Shown: positions 9,901-19,617 of the stretch, piece after piece | Numbering within the stretch: position 1 is the stretch's first letter | Layout: every line of letters begins with the position of its first letter | Origin: Stenotrophomonas sp. BIO128-Bstrain | GTDB taxonomy: Bacteria > Pseudomonadota > Gammaproteobacteria > Xanthomonadales > Xanthomonadaceae | NCBI RefSeq assembly: GCF_030128875.1 | Contig: NZ_CP124620.1 | Location: 1,860,001-1,924,000 of the forward strand | Direction of reading: 5' to 3' | DNA: 64,000 nt | Position numbers and translations under genes: made by a program | Notes under the pieces: model-generated | What the model was told of the DNA's origin: nothing | Databases searched by the model: none | Seen by the model: only the letters and a program-made list of their open reading frames with translations

Positions 9901-10053
9901 AACTTCACCGAAGCGCTGACCTTCACCGCCTCGGTGCTGAACGCGACCAAGTCCGAGCAGCGCATCCATCTGGGCAACGACACCAAGGCCCGCCTGGTGT
10001 CCAACACCTACACCGGCCGCCAGCTGTACTTCGGCGTGAACTGGAAGTTCTAA
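6970..10053 (+). CDS. TonB-dependent outer-membrane receptor (Xanthomonas/Caulobacter type)
   Basis: 1027 aa. A signal peptide ends near ALAQQ (about residue 30). The TonB-box-like DSVTVTGYR segment lies around 43-51, the plug domain around 60-165 (FPDKNVADALQRVPGV, GEGKTVSVRGLAPD), then a beta-barrel ending GRQLYFGVNWKF with the terminal Phe expected for BAM insertion. These receptors import oligosaccharides across the outer membrane using TonB energy. Divergence from the GH92 operon and flanking operators suggest a mannose-containing glycan as ligand. The start has a purine-rich GGAGAGGGAGAG upstream. Confidence 0.93.
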   Translation: MKMSRMHRRVALSAAIASALATAVVPAALAQQATPATGTPDATTLDSVTVTGYRYAIEKSLQQKRDANAVVEVITAEDVGKFPDKNVADALQRVPGVVIERSGGEGKTVSVRGLAPDLTLTQLNGNYVATSETNNEATRSFNYTLLPANMLSSAELFKSPEARLDEGGIGGTVILHTRRPLDMEANSGYVNLEGTSSDTSHDVDPQTSALYSWHSKDERFGVLVGATKQTRTSRTMQASTEDYQWYGNGTDAVDAYGNPQLQDGIHYWWGQSGFNDQSGRNYSEFFMPTSVNFAVKEEKRERTGGQLTFQFKPTDNLTLTANYFRFELEGNYTQNMLKIPEWNLARFNGDGNWDGGRLLNGLNFDPSGSIVTGAQYEKLAGKTYYCSEEQAAAAGMAPGGWGPDDCTIPTPQLTGTYSKEKALSQTGDLTVEWDISPLWKASFTGGRTWSEGGPSMNFGMSAKPRRQVDGVWQSGNTYSAWDLTGTPSATFSPNLQDQLMAGIAEIDTGSTGSSWMQTEVKQNYFQADFTKLFESGWLDSIQFGAKYRDGDVHRNTGNTYWVCQGKDPADYDNNRYQAGCDATAGVAQPGFFLSNPISNIAGGFNANVFPGINYPAYINYLNEKYGGSHSRKEEDFVYNVNEKIYSGYFQANFRTERVRGNVGVRVVRTKQFAESSDSVEKFNDYFQDNAAGSPMGCNDPAAAPLIASNTGYVCQSGFVRLPDGLAREKTYAFTSMDKTYTDFLPSFNIAWDITDTLVLRGAASKVIARPSYTSIAAPGALNYISEEYSNDRRVAGGTDTPGWYGYGSNKNLEPFEATQFDVGLEWYFKPGAVAGLGLFRKNVDNFTVPVVRDQQMNVGGETVTVQKYETQANGRDGVSQGVELYGQYTFDTGFGIQANYTYNDTNLAAIVLDGEEIGSSPLVGSAKNQANVTLFYENEKFLARASYNRRGEVVGGPVNGMSQYSEPYDQLDLNVAYNFTEALTFTASVLNATKSEQRIHLGNDTKARLVSNTYTGRQLYFGVNWKF

Positions 10054-10095
10054 GCGTCACCCGCCCCCGCCTCCGGGCGGGGCAACGGTCCTCCA

Positions 10096-10133
10096 CGGCA
10101 GCTGCGCTTTCACAGGCGGCTGCCGTTTTTTTT
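10096..10133 (+). terminator. Rho-independent terminator after TonB receptor
   Basis: A 10-bp stem (CGGCAGCTGC / GCGGCTGCCG, one G-U pair) is followed by eight T residues. It separates the receptor from the convergent cutC. Confidence 0.85.
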
Positions 10134-10863
10134 AATCCAGCGCCGCGCGCAGTGCGCTGACCTGCGCCGCGTCGGTGACGGTCCAGTCCGGCGACAGCCC
10201 GATCAGCGCCGGATTGTGATGGCGCATCGCCGAATGGTGTGTGGTCTTCGCCGAGGCATGCAGTTCGAGGCACCCACTGCGCTGGGCCAGCTCCACGATG
10301 TTGCCCGCCGTAATTCCCGCCCCGGCCATGAGTGATAGCCGATCACCTGCCTGCGCCACCAACGCGGCCAGGACATCGGCACCGGCCAGCGCACTTGCCT
10401 GCCCGCCCGAGCTCAGGATGCGATGGCACCCCAGCGTCACGATCTGCTCCAGCGCCGCGGGCAGATCACGCGCGGCATCGAAGGCGCGATGGAAGGTGAT
10501 GCCGAGCGGGCCAGCCGCCGCCACCAGTTCCCGGCACAGCGGCATGTCGATGCCACCGTCGGCATCCAGCGCACCAATCACTACGCCGTCGCAGCCGAGT
10601 TGGCGGCAATGCGCGATGTCGCGCAGCATGATCTCGGCCTCGAGCGCGGTGTAGCGAAAATCCCCGGGCCGCGGCCGGATCAGCACGAACAAGGGAATCC
10701 GCAGGCGATCACGGGCGACCGCGATGCTGCCCTGCGACGGGGTCGTGCCGCCCTCGGCGAGGTTGTCGAACAGCTCGACCCGATCCGCCCCGCCGTGCTG
10801 GGCCGCCAGGGCGGAGGCCACCGAATTCGAGGCGATCTCCAGCAGCCGGCGCGGCGCGCTCAC
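10132..10863 (-). CDS. cutC: CutC-family protein (copper homeostasis / PF03932)
   Basis: 243 aa TIM-barrel family member. The family's N-terminal hallmark LEIASNSVASALAAQHGGADRVELF is present, as are RPRPGDFRY and FHRAFD. CutC was named for copper tolerance in E. coli, but its biochemical role is unsettled. The start overlaps the stop of the upstream aspartylglucosaminidase by 4 bp, so the pair may be an operon; a sugar-related role would suit the context but is speculation. Confidence 0.9.
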   Translation of the reverse strand: MSAPRRLLEIASNSVASALAAQHGGADRVELFDNLAEGGTTPSQGSIAVARDRLRIPLFVLIRPRPGDFRYTALEAEIMLRDIAHCRQLGCDGVVIGALDADGGIDMPLCRELVAAAGPLGITFHRAFDAARDLPAALEQIVTLGCHRILSSGGQASALAGADVLAALVAQAGDRLSLMAGAGITAGNIVELAQRSGCLELHASAKTTHHSAMRHHNPALIGLSPDWTVTDAAQVSALRAALD

Positions 10864-11858
10864 GTCTGCTCGCTCGTGTACACCGAAGCGGAATCACGCA
10901 GATCGTCCTGCCGGTCCTTGTCGCAGACCGCGTAGACGAAACCGCGGTGCAGTGCGTAGGCACCCACTTCGCCGTGCTTGTTCAAGGCGAGGAAACAGAC
11001 CTGCAGGGTCCTGCTCGCCTCGGGGCGCTTGCGCACCACCCGCGCGATCGCCTCGCGGCAGGCCTCGGCCGGCGAGCGCCCCTGGCGCATCAACTCGACC
11101 ACCAGGAACGAGGCGGCATTGCGGATCATTTCCTCGCCCACGCCCGAAGCGGTGGCGGCACCGACCTCGTTGTCTACGTACAGGCCCGCCCCGATGATCG
11201 GGCTGTCGCCCACGCGGCCGTGCATCTTCCAGGCCATGCCACTGGTGGTGCAGGCACCGGCCAGACGCCCCTGGGCATCGATGGCGAGCATGCCCAGCGT
11301 GTCGTGGTTGCTGCTGTCACCGGGGCGGCTGCGCCGCTCGGCATTGATCTCGGGGGTGTACTGCGCGGTCTTGAGCCACTCGCGCCAGGCCTTCTCGGCT
11401 TCCGGGGTGAGCAGCTTCTTCCGCTCAAAGCCCTGCTGCACGGCGAACTGCTGCGCGCCCTCGCCGACCAGCATCACGTGCGGGGTCTGCTCCATCACCC
11501 GCCGTGCCACCGAGACCGGGTGCGCGATATCACTCAGCGCCGCCACCGAACCACAGCGGCCATCGCCATCCATGATGCTGGCATCCAGGCTCAGCACGCC
11601 ATCACGATCGGGATTGCCGCAGCGCCCGACCGTGGGATTGCACAGATCACTCTCGGCCCAGCGCGCACCGGCTTCCACGGCATCGAGCGCCGAACCACCG
11701 GCCGACAGCGTTTTCCAGGCGACCTGGTTGGCCCCTACGCCGAAATCCCAGGTGGACACCACCCGAGCACCGGCGGCGGAACGCGCCTGCAGCGTCGGCA
11801 GTGCGAGGGCGCCAGCGGCCAGGGCACCGGCCTGGAGAAATCGCCTGCGGTCAGTCAT
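10860..11858 (-). CDS. N4-(beta-N-acetylglucosaminyl)-L-asparaginase (aspartylglucosaminidase), Tat-type signal
   Basis: 332 aa Ntn-hydrolase precursor. The motif HDTLGM (185-190) marks autocleavage before Thr187, which becomes the nucleophile. KMHGRVGDSPIIGAGLYVDN and ATASGVGEEMIR match the lysosomal aspartylglucosaminidase family closely. The N-terminus MTDRRRFLQAGALAAGALAL looks like a twin-arginine signal, placing the enzyme in the periplasm. It cleaves the GlcNAc-Asn bond of N-glycopeptides. Proximity to the GH92 mannosidase suggests N-glycan scavenging. Confidence 0.9.
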   Translation of the reverse strand: MTDRRRFLQAGALAAGALALPTLQARSAAGARVVSTWDFGVGANQVAWKTLSAGGSALDAVEAGARWAESDLCNPTVGRCGNPDRDGVLSLDASIMDGDGRCGSVAALSDIAHPVSVARRVMEQTPHVMLVGEGAQQFAVQQGFERKKLLTPEAEKAWREWLKTAQYTPEINAERRSRPGDSSNHDTLGMLAIDAQGRLAGACTTSGMAWKMHGRVGDSPIIGAGLYVDNEVGAATASGVGEEMIRNAASFLVVELMRQGRSPAEACREAIARVVRKRPEASRTLQVCFLALNKHGEVGAYALHRGFVYAVCDKDRQDDLRDSASVYTSEQT

Positions 11859-11891
11859 GGGTAGGTCTCCAGCGAACGGGCAAGGAAAGAA

Positions 11892-12929
11892 TTACACGAC
11901 GATACAGCGATGTTCCGCGCGCCAGACCGCCGCGCCAAGAACGCCCAGCTCGCCGTGGTCCACCCGCCAGATCGGCACCTGGCGCAGCACCTCGTGCATC
12001 ACGCCCTTGGCCAGGAAACGCGCGCGGAAACGGCCATCACGCAGGAAGCGATCCACCCGCGTGGAGATGCCGCCTGCCAGATAGACCGAGCGGGCACCAA
12101 AGGTGGTGGCCAGGTCGCCGGCCAGGCTGCCAAGCCAGGCGCAGAACACCTCCAGCGTTTCCACCGCCACCGGATCCACGCCCTCGTGCGCGGCGGCGAT
12201 CAGCGCCTCGGTGCTGGTCCAGTGCGGTGTGACGCCACGGATATCGCACAGGCAGGGATACAGGTTCATCAGGCCGCCACCGGACAGCACGCGCTCGTTG
12301 TCCACGTGGTCCCAGCGCTGGAGCAGGCGCGAGAGCACCTCCAGCTCCAACGGATTGCAGGCATTCAACGCGGCATGGCCGGCTTCACTGGCCAGCACCG
12401 GCCGCTCGCCGCCTTCAAAGCGCAGTGCCGCGCCCAGCCCGGTGCCCGGCCCCAACACCAATGCCGGCCAACGCGGGCCCGCGCCCGGATCGCCATTGAG
12501 GGCCACCATGGACTCCGGCGCTACGTGCGGAATCGCGTAGGCCACTGCTTCGAAATCGTTGATCAGCGCCAGCGAAGCCAGCCCCGAATCGTGACGGGTC
12601 TGCGCGACCGAGACCGGCCACGGCAGATTGGTGTTGACCAGGTGATCGCCGTCCAGCAGGCCGGCAATCGCGACCACCGCATTGTCCGGCGCGGCGGGCA
12701 GCGTGGCGATGAAATCGGCCAGGATCGCGGCCAGGCTGGCGTGCTCGGCGCAGGCATAGCGCTGAAGACCGCTCAGCTGTGGCGCTGCACCAGCGCGCAC
12801 GCTGGCCAACGCGACGCGGGCGAAGGTACCGCCGACGTCGGCCACGATCAGCCTGTCAGGGAGGGAATCCCGCTGCGCCGCGGTCGGCGACACCTCAGGT
12901 TGAGCCGGAACCGGTACCGCTGCGCTCAC
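11892..12929 (-). CDS. glk: Glucokinase (Glk family)
   Basis: 345 aa. The ATP phosphate-binding motif DVGGTFAR (31-38) and the catalytic-region sequence LALINDFEAVAYAIP are clear, as is GPGTGLGAAL. It converts glucose to glucose-6-phosphate with ATP in the cytoplasm. The N-terminal tail of about 25 residues before LIVADVGG is longer than in E. coli Glk; an internal start is possible but none is obviously better. It lies upstream of the aspartylglucosaminidase by 33 bp, so cotranscription is plausible. Confidence 0.9.
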   Translation of the reverse strand: MSAAVPVPAQPEVSPTAAQRDSLPDRLIVADVGGTFARVALASVRAGAAPQLSGLQRYACAEHASLAAILADFIATLPAAPDNAVVAIAGLLDGDHLVNTNLPWPVSVAQTRHDSGLASLALINDFEAVAYAIPHVAPESMVALNGDPGAGPRWPALVLGPGTGLGAALRFEGGERPVLASEAGHAALNACNPLELEVLSRLLQRWDHVDNERVLSGGGLMNLYPCLCDIRGVTPHWTSTEALIAAAHEGVDPVAVETLEVFCAWLGSLAGDLATTFGARSVYLAGGISTRVDRFLRDGRFRARFLAKGVMHEVLRQVPIWRVDHGELGVLGAAVWRAEHRCIVV

Positions 12930-13038
12930 TCGCTTGCCTTGGTTGAATCGATTGAATCCCGGCGATTCTCAGGCATCGCCGGGGGATTGCAAAGCCGCGC
13001 CTGCCATACAGCGGCGTACTGAAACGACAACGCCGCGC

Positions 13039-14637
13039 TCAGGGCTTGGCGGTCTGCAGGCGGTAGCTGGTGCTGGCCGTGGCGGTCGGGCCATCGCCCT
13101 GCACCGCACGCACTTCCACCTTGTGCTCCCCCACCGCAAGGTGGGTGGGCAGTGCGCCGCGCCACAGGTGCGGCGACGGCGTGGCTTCGGGCGAGCGGTC
13201 GAACCCGCGCAGGCGCTCGGCGGTATCGTCGGCGACGTTTTCCTGCAGCAGGCGCGGGTCCGGCTGCTCGACGCGCTTCATCGGCTGCCAGGCGCCATCG
13301 TCCACGCGGTACTCCACCAGCGAATCGGCCTGGCCCATGAACACGTTGGCGTACACGCCCCACGCCGGATACGCGCCCTGGCGCAACACCTTCGGCGCAT
13401 GCAGGGCGATCTGGTAATCGTCCGGCGCGCGCGCCACGTAATAGCGCAGCCCGTACTCGCCACCGGGCTTGACCGAGAGCACCGCGTAGCCATTCGGGGT
13501 GCCATCGCTCATGGTGGCATCAGGTATCCCGCTGCTGTCCTTCACCCCGGACCAGAACGCACCGCAGGCGGCGCCCACGTTGTATTCGTGCAGCGGCTTG
13601 CGGCCCTGCCAGCCCTCGGCGGCACCGTGGTAGTAGTGCTGCTGGGTGTGGCTGTGGCCGCTGAGCACCAGCACATTCGGGAAGTCCTTGAGCAGCGCGA
13701 ACAGGCGCGTGCGGTCCGCATGACGGAACGTCTCACGGCCCGGCGCCGCATCGAACAGCGGGATGTGCATGCCGAGCACGACCAGGCGATCACGCGGCAG
13801 GCCCTTGAGGTAGTTGCCGAGGAAGGTGAACTGGTCCGCGCGCAGCCCGCCCACGTAGCTCGGCTTGGCCTTGGGGTCGTAGACCACGTCATCGAGGAAC
13901 ACGAAGCTCGCCCCGCCCTCTTCCACCGCGTAGGTATCCGGCCCGTAGACCGCGCGCCAGCTGTCCAGCGAATGGGCATCGTTGCCGGCGTCCATGTCCA
14001 GGTCGTGGTTGCCCGGCACGTGGAACCACGGCACCTGCAGCTGGGCGGTGACCTTGTTGATGTCCGGGTACAGGCTCAGGTCGTCGTTGACGATGTCGCC
14101 CAGCGTGGTGCCCAGCCGTGCCGGGTGCTTGCCGATGATCGGCTCGACGATGGCGCGCTGGTAGTAGCCGATGTCCTGGCGGCTGGCGGTCTGCGAATCG
14201 GTGAACACCAGCATCTCGAAACCGTTGCGCGCGGCATCGGTGCCCTTGGCCGGCTCCAGCGCGAAATCCCAGTTGCGGGTGGCACCGCTGGTGGCACGGA
14301 TGCCGTCGTACTTCAGCTTCGGCGACCCCTGCGGCGCATAGTGGCGCCAGTAGGACGGCAGTCCGTTGGCAGCGGCCGGGAAACGGTACTCGTCCGGCTT
14401 GATCACGAACACCGTCTGGCCCTCGCGCACCGGCAGGCTGTAGCTGCCATCGGCGGCGGTGCGCACGATCGTTTCACCGTTGGAAACCTGTACACCGGCC
14501 AGGCCGGGATCGGTCGGGCCGCGGCCCGGCTTGCCGTCGCGCTCCTGATACACCTTGCCGGTAACGGTCGTTTCAGCAGCCCAGGCAGGCGAAGTCATCA
14601 ACAGCAGGCAAGCCAGCCAGGCGGCAGTACGAGTCAT
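13039..14637 (-). CDS. Secreted calcineurin-like metallophosphoesterase
   Basis: About 532 aa from the ATG at 14637 (MTRTAAWLACLLL), which begins a clean signal peptide ending PAWAAE. An ATG 22 codons upstream would place a proline-rich stretch before the signal peptide and is rejected. Metallophosphoesterase motifs are in order: TDSQ, GDIVNDD, GNHDLD, GMH and GHSHTQQH. An N-terminal beta-sandwich segment (TTVTGKVYQERDG) precedes the catalytic domain and another follows it. Substrate unknown; the architecture is common among periplasmic phosphodiesterases. Confidence 0.87.
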   Translation of the reverse strand: MTRTAAWLACLLLMTSPAWAAETTVTGKVYQERDGKPGRGPTDPGLAGVQVSNGETIVRTAADGSYSLPVREGQTVFVIKPDEYRFPAAANGLPSYWRHYAPQGSPKLKYDGIRATSGATRNWDFALEPAKGTDAARNGFEMLVFTDSQTASRQDIGYYQRAIVEPIIGKHPARLGTTLGDIVNDDLSLYPDINKVTAQLQVPWFHVPGNHDLDMDAGNDAHSLDSWRAVYGPDTYAVEEGGASFVFLDDVVYDPKAKPSYVGGLRADQFTFLGNYLKGLPRDRLVVLGMHIPLFDAAPGRETFRHADRTRLFALLKDFPNVLVLSGHSHTQQHYYHGAAEGWQGRKPLHEYNVGAACGAFWSGVKDSSGIPDATMSDGTPNGYAVLSVKPGGEYGLRYYVARAPDDYQIALHAPKVLRQGAYPAWGVYANVFMGQADSLVEYRVDDGAWQPMKRVEQPDPRLLQENVADDTAERLRGFDRSPEATPSPHLWRGALPTHLAVGEHKVEVRAVQGDGPTATASTSYRLQTAKP

Positions 14638-14730
14638 CGGGGGTGGTCCGGTCGGGGGTGGGGAATTGTAGAGCCGCACATCATCGCCTGCACCGCGTTT
14701 CACCGACGTTAAACGATGTGCAGCCCGGCC

Positions 14731-15369
14731 TTACCCCGCGTGGCGCGCCGCCAGCACCGCGACCGCGTCGTCCAGCGACAGGCCACGCGCCCGCAGCAGC
14801 ACGGTGAGGTGGAACAGCAGGTCGGCCGACTCGCCGAGCAGCGCCTCGTCATCCTGCGCCACGCCGGCCAGCGCCGTCTCCACCCCCTCCTCCCCCACTT
14901 TCTGCGCGACGCGGCGGGTACCGCCGTCGAACAGCGAGGTGGTGTAGCTGCCAGCCGGGCGCTGCTGCTCGCGCTCGCGTACCACGGTATCCAGCCGGCC
15001 CAGGAAGTTGCCCGGCGCCTGCGGGAAGCAGCTCTCGCTGCCGGTATGGCAGGTGGGGCCGGCAGGGCGCGCACTGACCAGCACGGTGTCGTTGTCGCAG
15101 TCGATCCGCATGGCGGTCACCGCCAGCACGTTGCCGGAGGACTCGCCCTTGGTCCACAGCCGCTGCTTGCTGCGGCTGAAGAAGGTCATCTGGCCCGTGG
15201 CCAGGGTCTGCTCCAGGGAGGCCGCATTGGCATAGCCCAGCATCAACACACGCAGCGTGTCCGTGTCCTGCACCACCACCGGCAGCAGGCCATCGCCCTT
15301 GCCCCAGTCCAGCTGCGCCAGCGCCTCGCGCGACGGCCGCACGTCGATGGAATTCACCTCAATAGACAT
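14731..15369 (-). CDS. hisIE: Bifunctional phosphoribosyl-AMP cyclohydrolase / phosphoribosyl-ATP pyrophosphatase
   Basis: 212 aa from the ATG at 15369 ([10 protein letters not shown]). The HisI half has the metal-binding cluster [10 protein letters not shown] and [12 protein letters not shown]. The HisE half has [24 protein letters not shown]. It catalyses steps two and three of histidine synthesis. The start overlaps the end of hisF by 11 bp. It is the last gene of the his operon. Confidence 0.95.
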   Translation of the reverse strand: MSIEVNSIDVRPSREALAQLDWGKGDGLLPVVVQDTDTLRVLMLGYANAASLEQTLATGQMTFFSRSKQRLWTKGESSGNVLAVTAMRIDCDNDTVLVSARPAGPTCHTGSESCFPQAPGNFLGRLDTVVREREQQRPAGSYTTSLFDGGTRRVAQKVGEEGVETALAGVAQDDEALLGESADLLFHLTVLLRARGLSLDDAVAVLAARHAG

Positions 15370-16135
15370 CTCGAACCTCGATCTGCTGCTCGCGCAGGAA
15401 CTGCTTGAGCGCGGGAATGGCGATGGCGCCACTGTGGAAGACGCTGGCAGCCAGCGCGCCATCGACGTCGGCCTGGTCGAACACATCGGCGAAGTGCTGC
15501 ATCTCGCCAGCACCGCCGGAGGCGATCAGCGGCACCTGGCACAGCGCACGCGCCTGGCGCAGCTGGGCCACGTCGTAGCCGCGGCGCACGCCATCACTGT
15601 CCATGCAGTTCAGCACGATCTCGCCGGCGCCGCGGCGCTGCGCCTCCACCAGCCAGTCCAGCGTGCGTACGGCCACCGCCTGGGTCTTGTCCGGGTCGCC
15701 ACTGAACCGGCGCACCCGCCATTCGCCATCCGGCTCACGTACCGAATCGATACCAACGACGACGCACTGCACACCGAACGCATCGGCCAGTTCCTCAATC
15801 AGTTCCGGCTGGCCCAGCGCCGGGGAGTTGATCGAGATCTTGTCGGCACCGGCATGCAGCACGCGCCGCGCGGTCTCCACATCGCTGATGCCGCCAGCCA
15901 CGCAGAACGGAATGTCGATCAGGCGCGCGATGCGTTCGATCCAGCCCACATCCACCGCGCGCCCTTCCGGGCTGGCGCCGATGTCGTAGAACACGAGTTC
16001 GTCCGCGCCCTGGTCGCGGTAGCGCATCGCCAGCTCGGCGATATCGCCCATGTCCACGTGGTCGCGGAAGCGCACACCCTTGACCACGCGGCCGTCGCGC
16101 ACGTCCAGGCATGGAATCAGGCGGCGGCTCAGCAT
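15359..16135 (-). CDS. hisF: Imidazole glycerol phosphate synthase, cyclase subunit
   Basis: 258 aa from the ATG at 16135 ([20 protein letters not shown]), exactly the usual HisF length. Catalytic Asp residues are in PCLDV and in the NCMDSDG segment, with a typical TIM-barrel order. It forms the IGP synthase complex with HisH and uses the ammonia HisH releases. It overlaps hisA by 7 bp. Confidence 0.96.
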   Translation of the reverse strand: MLSRRLIPCLDVRDGRVVKGVRFRDHVDMGDIAELAMRYRDQGADELVFYDIGASPEGRAVDVGWIERIARLIDIPFCVAGGISDVETARRVLHAGADKISINSPALGQPELIEELADAFGVQCVVVGIDSVREPDGEWRVRRFSGDPDKTQAVAVRTLDWLVEAQRRGAGEIVLNCMDSDGVRRGYDVAQLRQARALCQVPLIASGGAGEMQHFADVFDQADVDGALAASVFHSGAIAIPALKQFLREQQIEVRDVY

Positions 16136-16863
16136 GCCAGCGCTCCTTCCAGGGTCATGCGCCCTTCCAGCAGCGCCTTGCCGAGGATCGCGCCGCCACA
16201 GCCGACGGCCTTGGCCTGGGCCACGTCCCGGGCATCGCGCACGCCGCCGGAGGCCTGCACCGCCACGCCGGGCAACAGCCGCGCCAAGTGCTGGTAAAGC
16301 TCGATGTTCGGCCCGGACAGCATGCCGTCGCGCGCGATATCCGTACACAGCAGGTGCTGCATGCCGGCCTCGGCGTAGCGCTGGGCCAGCGCCTCCAGCG
16401 TGTCCTCGGCGGTCTCGGTCCAGCCATGCACCGGCAACAGCCAGCGGCCGTCCTCGGCCTGGCGGGCATCGAGTGCGATGGTCAGCCGGTCCGGACCGAA
16501 CTCGCGCAGCCAGCCGATCACCGTGTCCGGCTCGCGCACCGAGACAGAGCCGACGACCACCCGGGCCGCACCGGCATCAAGAATCCGGGCGACATCATCG
16601 CGCGAGCGCACGCCGCCGCCGGTCTGCACCTTCAGGCCGGTCTGCGCCGCGATCGCAGCCAGCAGCGGCGCCAGCGTGTAACCGCCTGCCCGGGCCGCAT
16701 CCAGGTCCACCAGGTGCATCCAGCTTGCGCCGGCCGCGGCAAAGGCCTGCGCGCGCGGCAGCGGGTCATCGCCGTAGGTGGTCTGCTGCGCGTAATCGCC
16801 CTGCAGCAGCCGCACTACACGGCCTTCGCGGATGTCCAGGGCGGGATAGACGATGAAACTCAT
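16129..16863 (-). CDS. hisA: ProFAR isomerase (phosphoribosylformimino-AICAR ribotide isomerase)
   Basis: 244 aa from the ATG at 16863 ([19 protein letters not shown]). The catalytic Asp is in YPALDI, and [24 protein letters not shown] is the phosphate-binding half-barrel signature. The ATG overlaps the hisH stop by 4 bp. Confidence 0.96.
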   Translation of the reverse strand: MSFIVYPALDIREGRVVRLLQGDYAQQTTYGDDPLPRAQAFAAAGASWMHLVDLDAARAGGYTLAPLLAAIAAQTGLKVQTGGGVRSRDDVARILDAGAARVVVGSVSVREPDTVIGWLREFGPDRLTIALDARQAEDGRWLLPVHGWTETAEDTLEALAQRYAEAGMQHLLCTDIARDGMLSGPNIELYQHLARLLPGVAVQASGGVRDARDVAQAKAVGCGGAILGKALLEGRMTLEGALAC

Positions 16864-17462
16864 GTGGGTTCGTTCTCGATGAAGTTGCGCAGGATGCGCG
16901 CGCCCGTATCGGCCGAGCGCTCCGGGTGGAACTGGGCGCCACTGTGCCGACCGCGCTGCACGACCGCCGCGAACAGCCCGCCGTGATCGCAGGCCGCCAC
17001 GGTGTCTTCGCCCAACGGTGCCGCATAGCTGTGCACGAAGTAGGCACTGGCGCGTGCCGGCACACCGGCCAGCAACGGCGACTCGCGCAGTGGCAGCAGC
17101 CGGTTCCAGCCCATGTGCGGTACGCGGATGCCGGTGGCCGGGCGCAGGTGACGCACCACCCCGGGCAGCAGGCCCAGGCATTCGACGTGCCCCTCTTCGG
17201 AACCGTCGAACAGCAGCTGCATGCCCAGGCAGATGCCGAGCAGCGGCACCTGCAGGTTGCGCAGCGGCTCGACCAGTCCCTGCGCATGCAGGCGCGCCAT
17301 GCCGTGCGGGGCGGCGCCGACGCCGGGCAGGATCACCCGACTGACGCCCTCCAGCCCCTGCGCATCGCGCACCAGGCGCACCTGCACGCCCAGCCGCTCC
17401 AGCGCATAGCGGACCGAGCCAAGGTTGGCCCCACCCGCATCGATCAGCGCAACCTCCGTCAC
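16860..17462 (-). CDS. hisH: Imidazole glycerol phosphate synthase, glutamine amidotransferase subunit
   Basis: 200 aa class I amidotransferase. The nucleophile Cys is in [11 protein letters not shown], with HSY and the His/Glu pair in QFHPERS completing the triad. The start is GTG and overlaps the hisB stop as GTGA. It supplies ammonia to HisF. Confidence 0.96.
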   Translation of the reverse strand: MTEVALIDAGGANLGSVRYALERLGVQVRLVRDAQGLEGVSRVILPGVGAAPHGMARLHAQGLVEPLRNLQVPLLGICLGMQLLFDGSEEGHVECLGLLPGVVRHLRPATGIRVPHMGWNRLLPLRESPLLAGVPARASAYFVHSYAAPLGEDTVAACDHGGLFAAVVQRGRHSGAQFHPERSADTGARILRNFIENEPT

Positions 17463-18532
17463 AGCGCCCCCTTGGTACTCGGCAACGCGGTGCCCTGGCG
17501 CGGCAAGGCCTGGCGCAGTGCACGGGCCAGCGCCTTGAAGCAGGCCTCGACCTTGTGGTGGTCGTTGTCACCGCGCACGCTCAGGTGCAGGTTGAGCCCG
17601 GCCGCATCGCACAGCGAGCGGAAGAAATGCGGCACCAGCTCGGTCGGCATGTCGCCCACGCGCTCACGCTTGAACTCGCCTTCGAACACGAAATACGGGC
17701 GGCCGCTGAAATCCAGCGCGGCACTGGCCAGCGTTTCGTCCATCGGCAGCGTGAACCCATAGCGGCCGATCCCGCGCTTGTCGCCGAGTGCCTCCCGCAG
17801 GGCCTGGCCCAGCGCCAGGCCGGTGTCTTCGATCGTGTGGTGCTCATCGATGTGCAGGTCGCCCTCGGCCTGCACGCTCAGCGCGAAACCGCCGTGCTTG
17901 CCGATCTGCTCCAGCATGTGATCGAAGAACGGCAGGCCGGTGTGGGTCTGCGGTTCGGCGGTGCGGTCCAGATCGACCTCGACCCGGATCCTGGTCTCCT
18001 TGGTGTTGCGCTGCACGCTGGCGCGGCGCGGTGCGTCGGCCAGCTCGTGCGCGATCGAGGTCCAGTCCCAGTCACCGCCGAACTGCTCGGTGCGCAGCTG
18101 GAAACCACGGATCTTCATGTTCTCGGCGAACTGGATGTCGGTCAGGCGGTCGCCCACCATGGCCGAGCGGGCCCAGTCGATGTTGCGGTCCTGCAGGTAC
18201 GGCAGCATCAGCCCTATACCCGGCTTGCGGGTGGGCGCGTTGTCCTGCGGCCAGGTGCCGTCGATCAGCACGTCACGGAAGGTGATGCCCTGGCTGGCGA
18301 AGATCTGCAGCATCAGCTCGTTGGGGCCATCGAAGCTGGCCTGAGGGTAGCCGTCGGTTCCGAGCCCGTCCTGGTTGCTGACGATCACGAACTGGTAGCC
18401 GGCATCGCGCAGCTTGAGCATCGCCGGGATCACATCGCGCACGAAGCGCAGCTTCTCGTAGGCGTCGATCTGGAAATCGGCGGGCTCTTCGATCAGGGTG
18501 CCGTCGCGGTCGACGAACAGAATCGGGATCAT
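17459..18532 (-). CDS. hisB: Bifunctional histidinol-phosphatase / imidazoleglycerol-phosphate dehydratase
   Basis: 357 aa. The N-terminal HAD phosphatase (about 1-165) has [12 protein letters not shown]. The C-terminal dehydratase (about 168-357) has [29 protein letters not shown] and [13 protein letters not shown], the metal-binding His clusters. The fusion is typical of gammaproteobacteria. It overlaps hisC by 4 bp. Confidence 0.96.
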   Translation of the reverse strand: MIPILFVDRDGTLIEEPADFQIDAYEKLRFVRDVIPAMLKLRDAGYQFVIVSNQDGLGTDGYPQASFDGPNELMLQIFASQGITFRDVLIDGTWPQDNAPTRKPGIGLMLPYLQDRNIDWARSAMVGDRLTDIQFAENMKIRGFQLRTEQFGGDWDWTSIAHELADAPRRASVQRNTKETRIRVEVDLDRTAEPQTHTGLPFFDHMLEQIGKHGGFALSVQAEGDLHIDEHHTIEDTGLALGQALREALGDKRGIGRYGFTLPMDETLASAALDFSGRPYFVFEGEFKRERVGDMPTELVPHFFRSLCDAAGLNLHLSVRGDNDHHKVEACFKALARALRQALPRQGTALPSTKGAL

Positions 18533-19617
18533 GCGGCAGCCCTCCGGGCCATCAGGGCGGCAAGTACACGGTCATTCTGCTCGGGGCTGCCGATGGTGAT
18601 GCGCAGCGCATCGCCAAGCTGGGGTGCAGCCCGCTGGTCACGCACCACCACACCGGCGGCGAGCAACGCGTCGAAGGCACCCTGTGCATCGGCAAAGCGG
18701 GCGAGCAGGTAGTTGCCCTGCGAAGGATAGACGCGCGCGACGCCGGGCAGCGCGGCCAGGCCGGACTGCAGGCGGGCGCGTTCTGCCTTGATCTGCGCGG
18801 TGCGCTGGGCGGTGACGGCCAGGCTCTCGGGTGAGAGCGCCGCCAGCGCCAGATCCGCGCAGGGCGCCGGCACCGGATACGGGGCCTGGCAGCGGCGCAG
18901 CAACTGGATCAGCGCGGCATCCGCGATCAGGCTGCCGATGCGCGCCGCCGCCAGGGCATGCGCCTTGGACAGCGTCCGCAGCACGGCGATGTTGTCGTAA
19001 CGGCTCAGCAGCGTCGTTGCGGACGGTTGCTCGGCGTACTCGACGTAGGCCTCATCCACCACCACCAGTGCCCTGCCCTGCAACGCGGCGGCCACTCGCT
19101 CGATCTCCGCCAGGGGGATCACGCTGCCAGCGGGATTGGAGGGTGAGCACAGGAACACCAGCTTCGCCTTGCCGGCCAGCGCAGCGGCGATGACCGCGTC
19201 GATATCGGCGACCAGTGCATCGCCCTGGTCCACCAGCGGCACCTCGATCAGCGGCGCGTTCTGCAGGCGGGCGCAGACGGCATACATGCCGAACACCGGT
19301 GGCGTGGTCACCACTGCATCGCGGCCCGGCTCGCACAGCGCACGGACCAGCAGATCGATGGCCTCGTCACTGCCACGGCCGATCAGCAGTTGTCCGGGGG
19401 CGCAGCCGTAGAGGTCCGCCAGGCGATCACGCAGGGCGGCCGGCTGTGGATCCGGATAGCGGCGCGCGCCACCCTCGGCGTCGGCCGGGTTGGCCCAGGC
19501 CGATTCGTTGGCGTTGAGCCAGACATCACCGGTCAGCGCACTGCTGCGCGCCGAGGAGTACCCGGCAAAGGCCTGCAGGTCCTCGCGGACCAGGGACAGG
19601 ACGGAAGCAGTGCTCAT
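18529..19617 (-). CDS. hisC: Histidinol-phosphate aminotransferase
   Basis: 362 aa fold-type I PLP enzyme. The Schiff-base Lys is in [23 protein letters not shown] and [10 protein letters not shown] are the substrate and cofactor segments. It transfers the amino group from glutamate to imidazoleacetol phosphate. ATGA overlaps join it to hisD and hisB. Confidence 0.96.
   Translation of the reverse strand: MSTASVLSLVREDLQAFAGYSSARSSALTGDVWLNANESAWANPADAEGGARRYPDPQPAALRDRLADLYGCAPGQLLIGRGSDEAIDLLVRALCEPGRDAVVTTPPVFGMYAVCARLQNAPLIEVPLVDQGDALVADIDAVIAAALAGKAKLVFLCSPSNPAGSVIPLAEIERVAAALQGRALVVVDEAYVEYAEQPSATTLLSRYDNIAVLRTLSKAHALAAARIGSLIADAALIQLLRRCQAPYPVPAPCADLALAALSPESLAVTAQRTAQIKAERARLQSGLAALPGVARVYPSQGNYLLARFADAQGAFDALLAAGVVVRDQRAAPQLGDALRITIGSPEQNDRVLAALMARRAAA

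Noticed and set aside
6979..9969. 996-codon open frame on the minus strand
   Set aside because: Antisense to the TonB receptor, composition-driven, with no recognisable motif.
15370..15513. 48-codon extension of hisIE
   Set aside because: It lies within hisF, and the family begins at the ATG at 15369.
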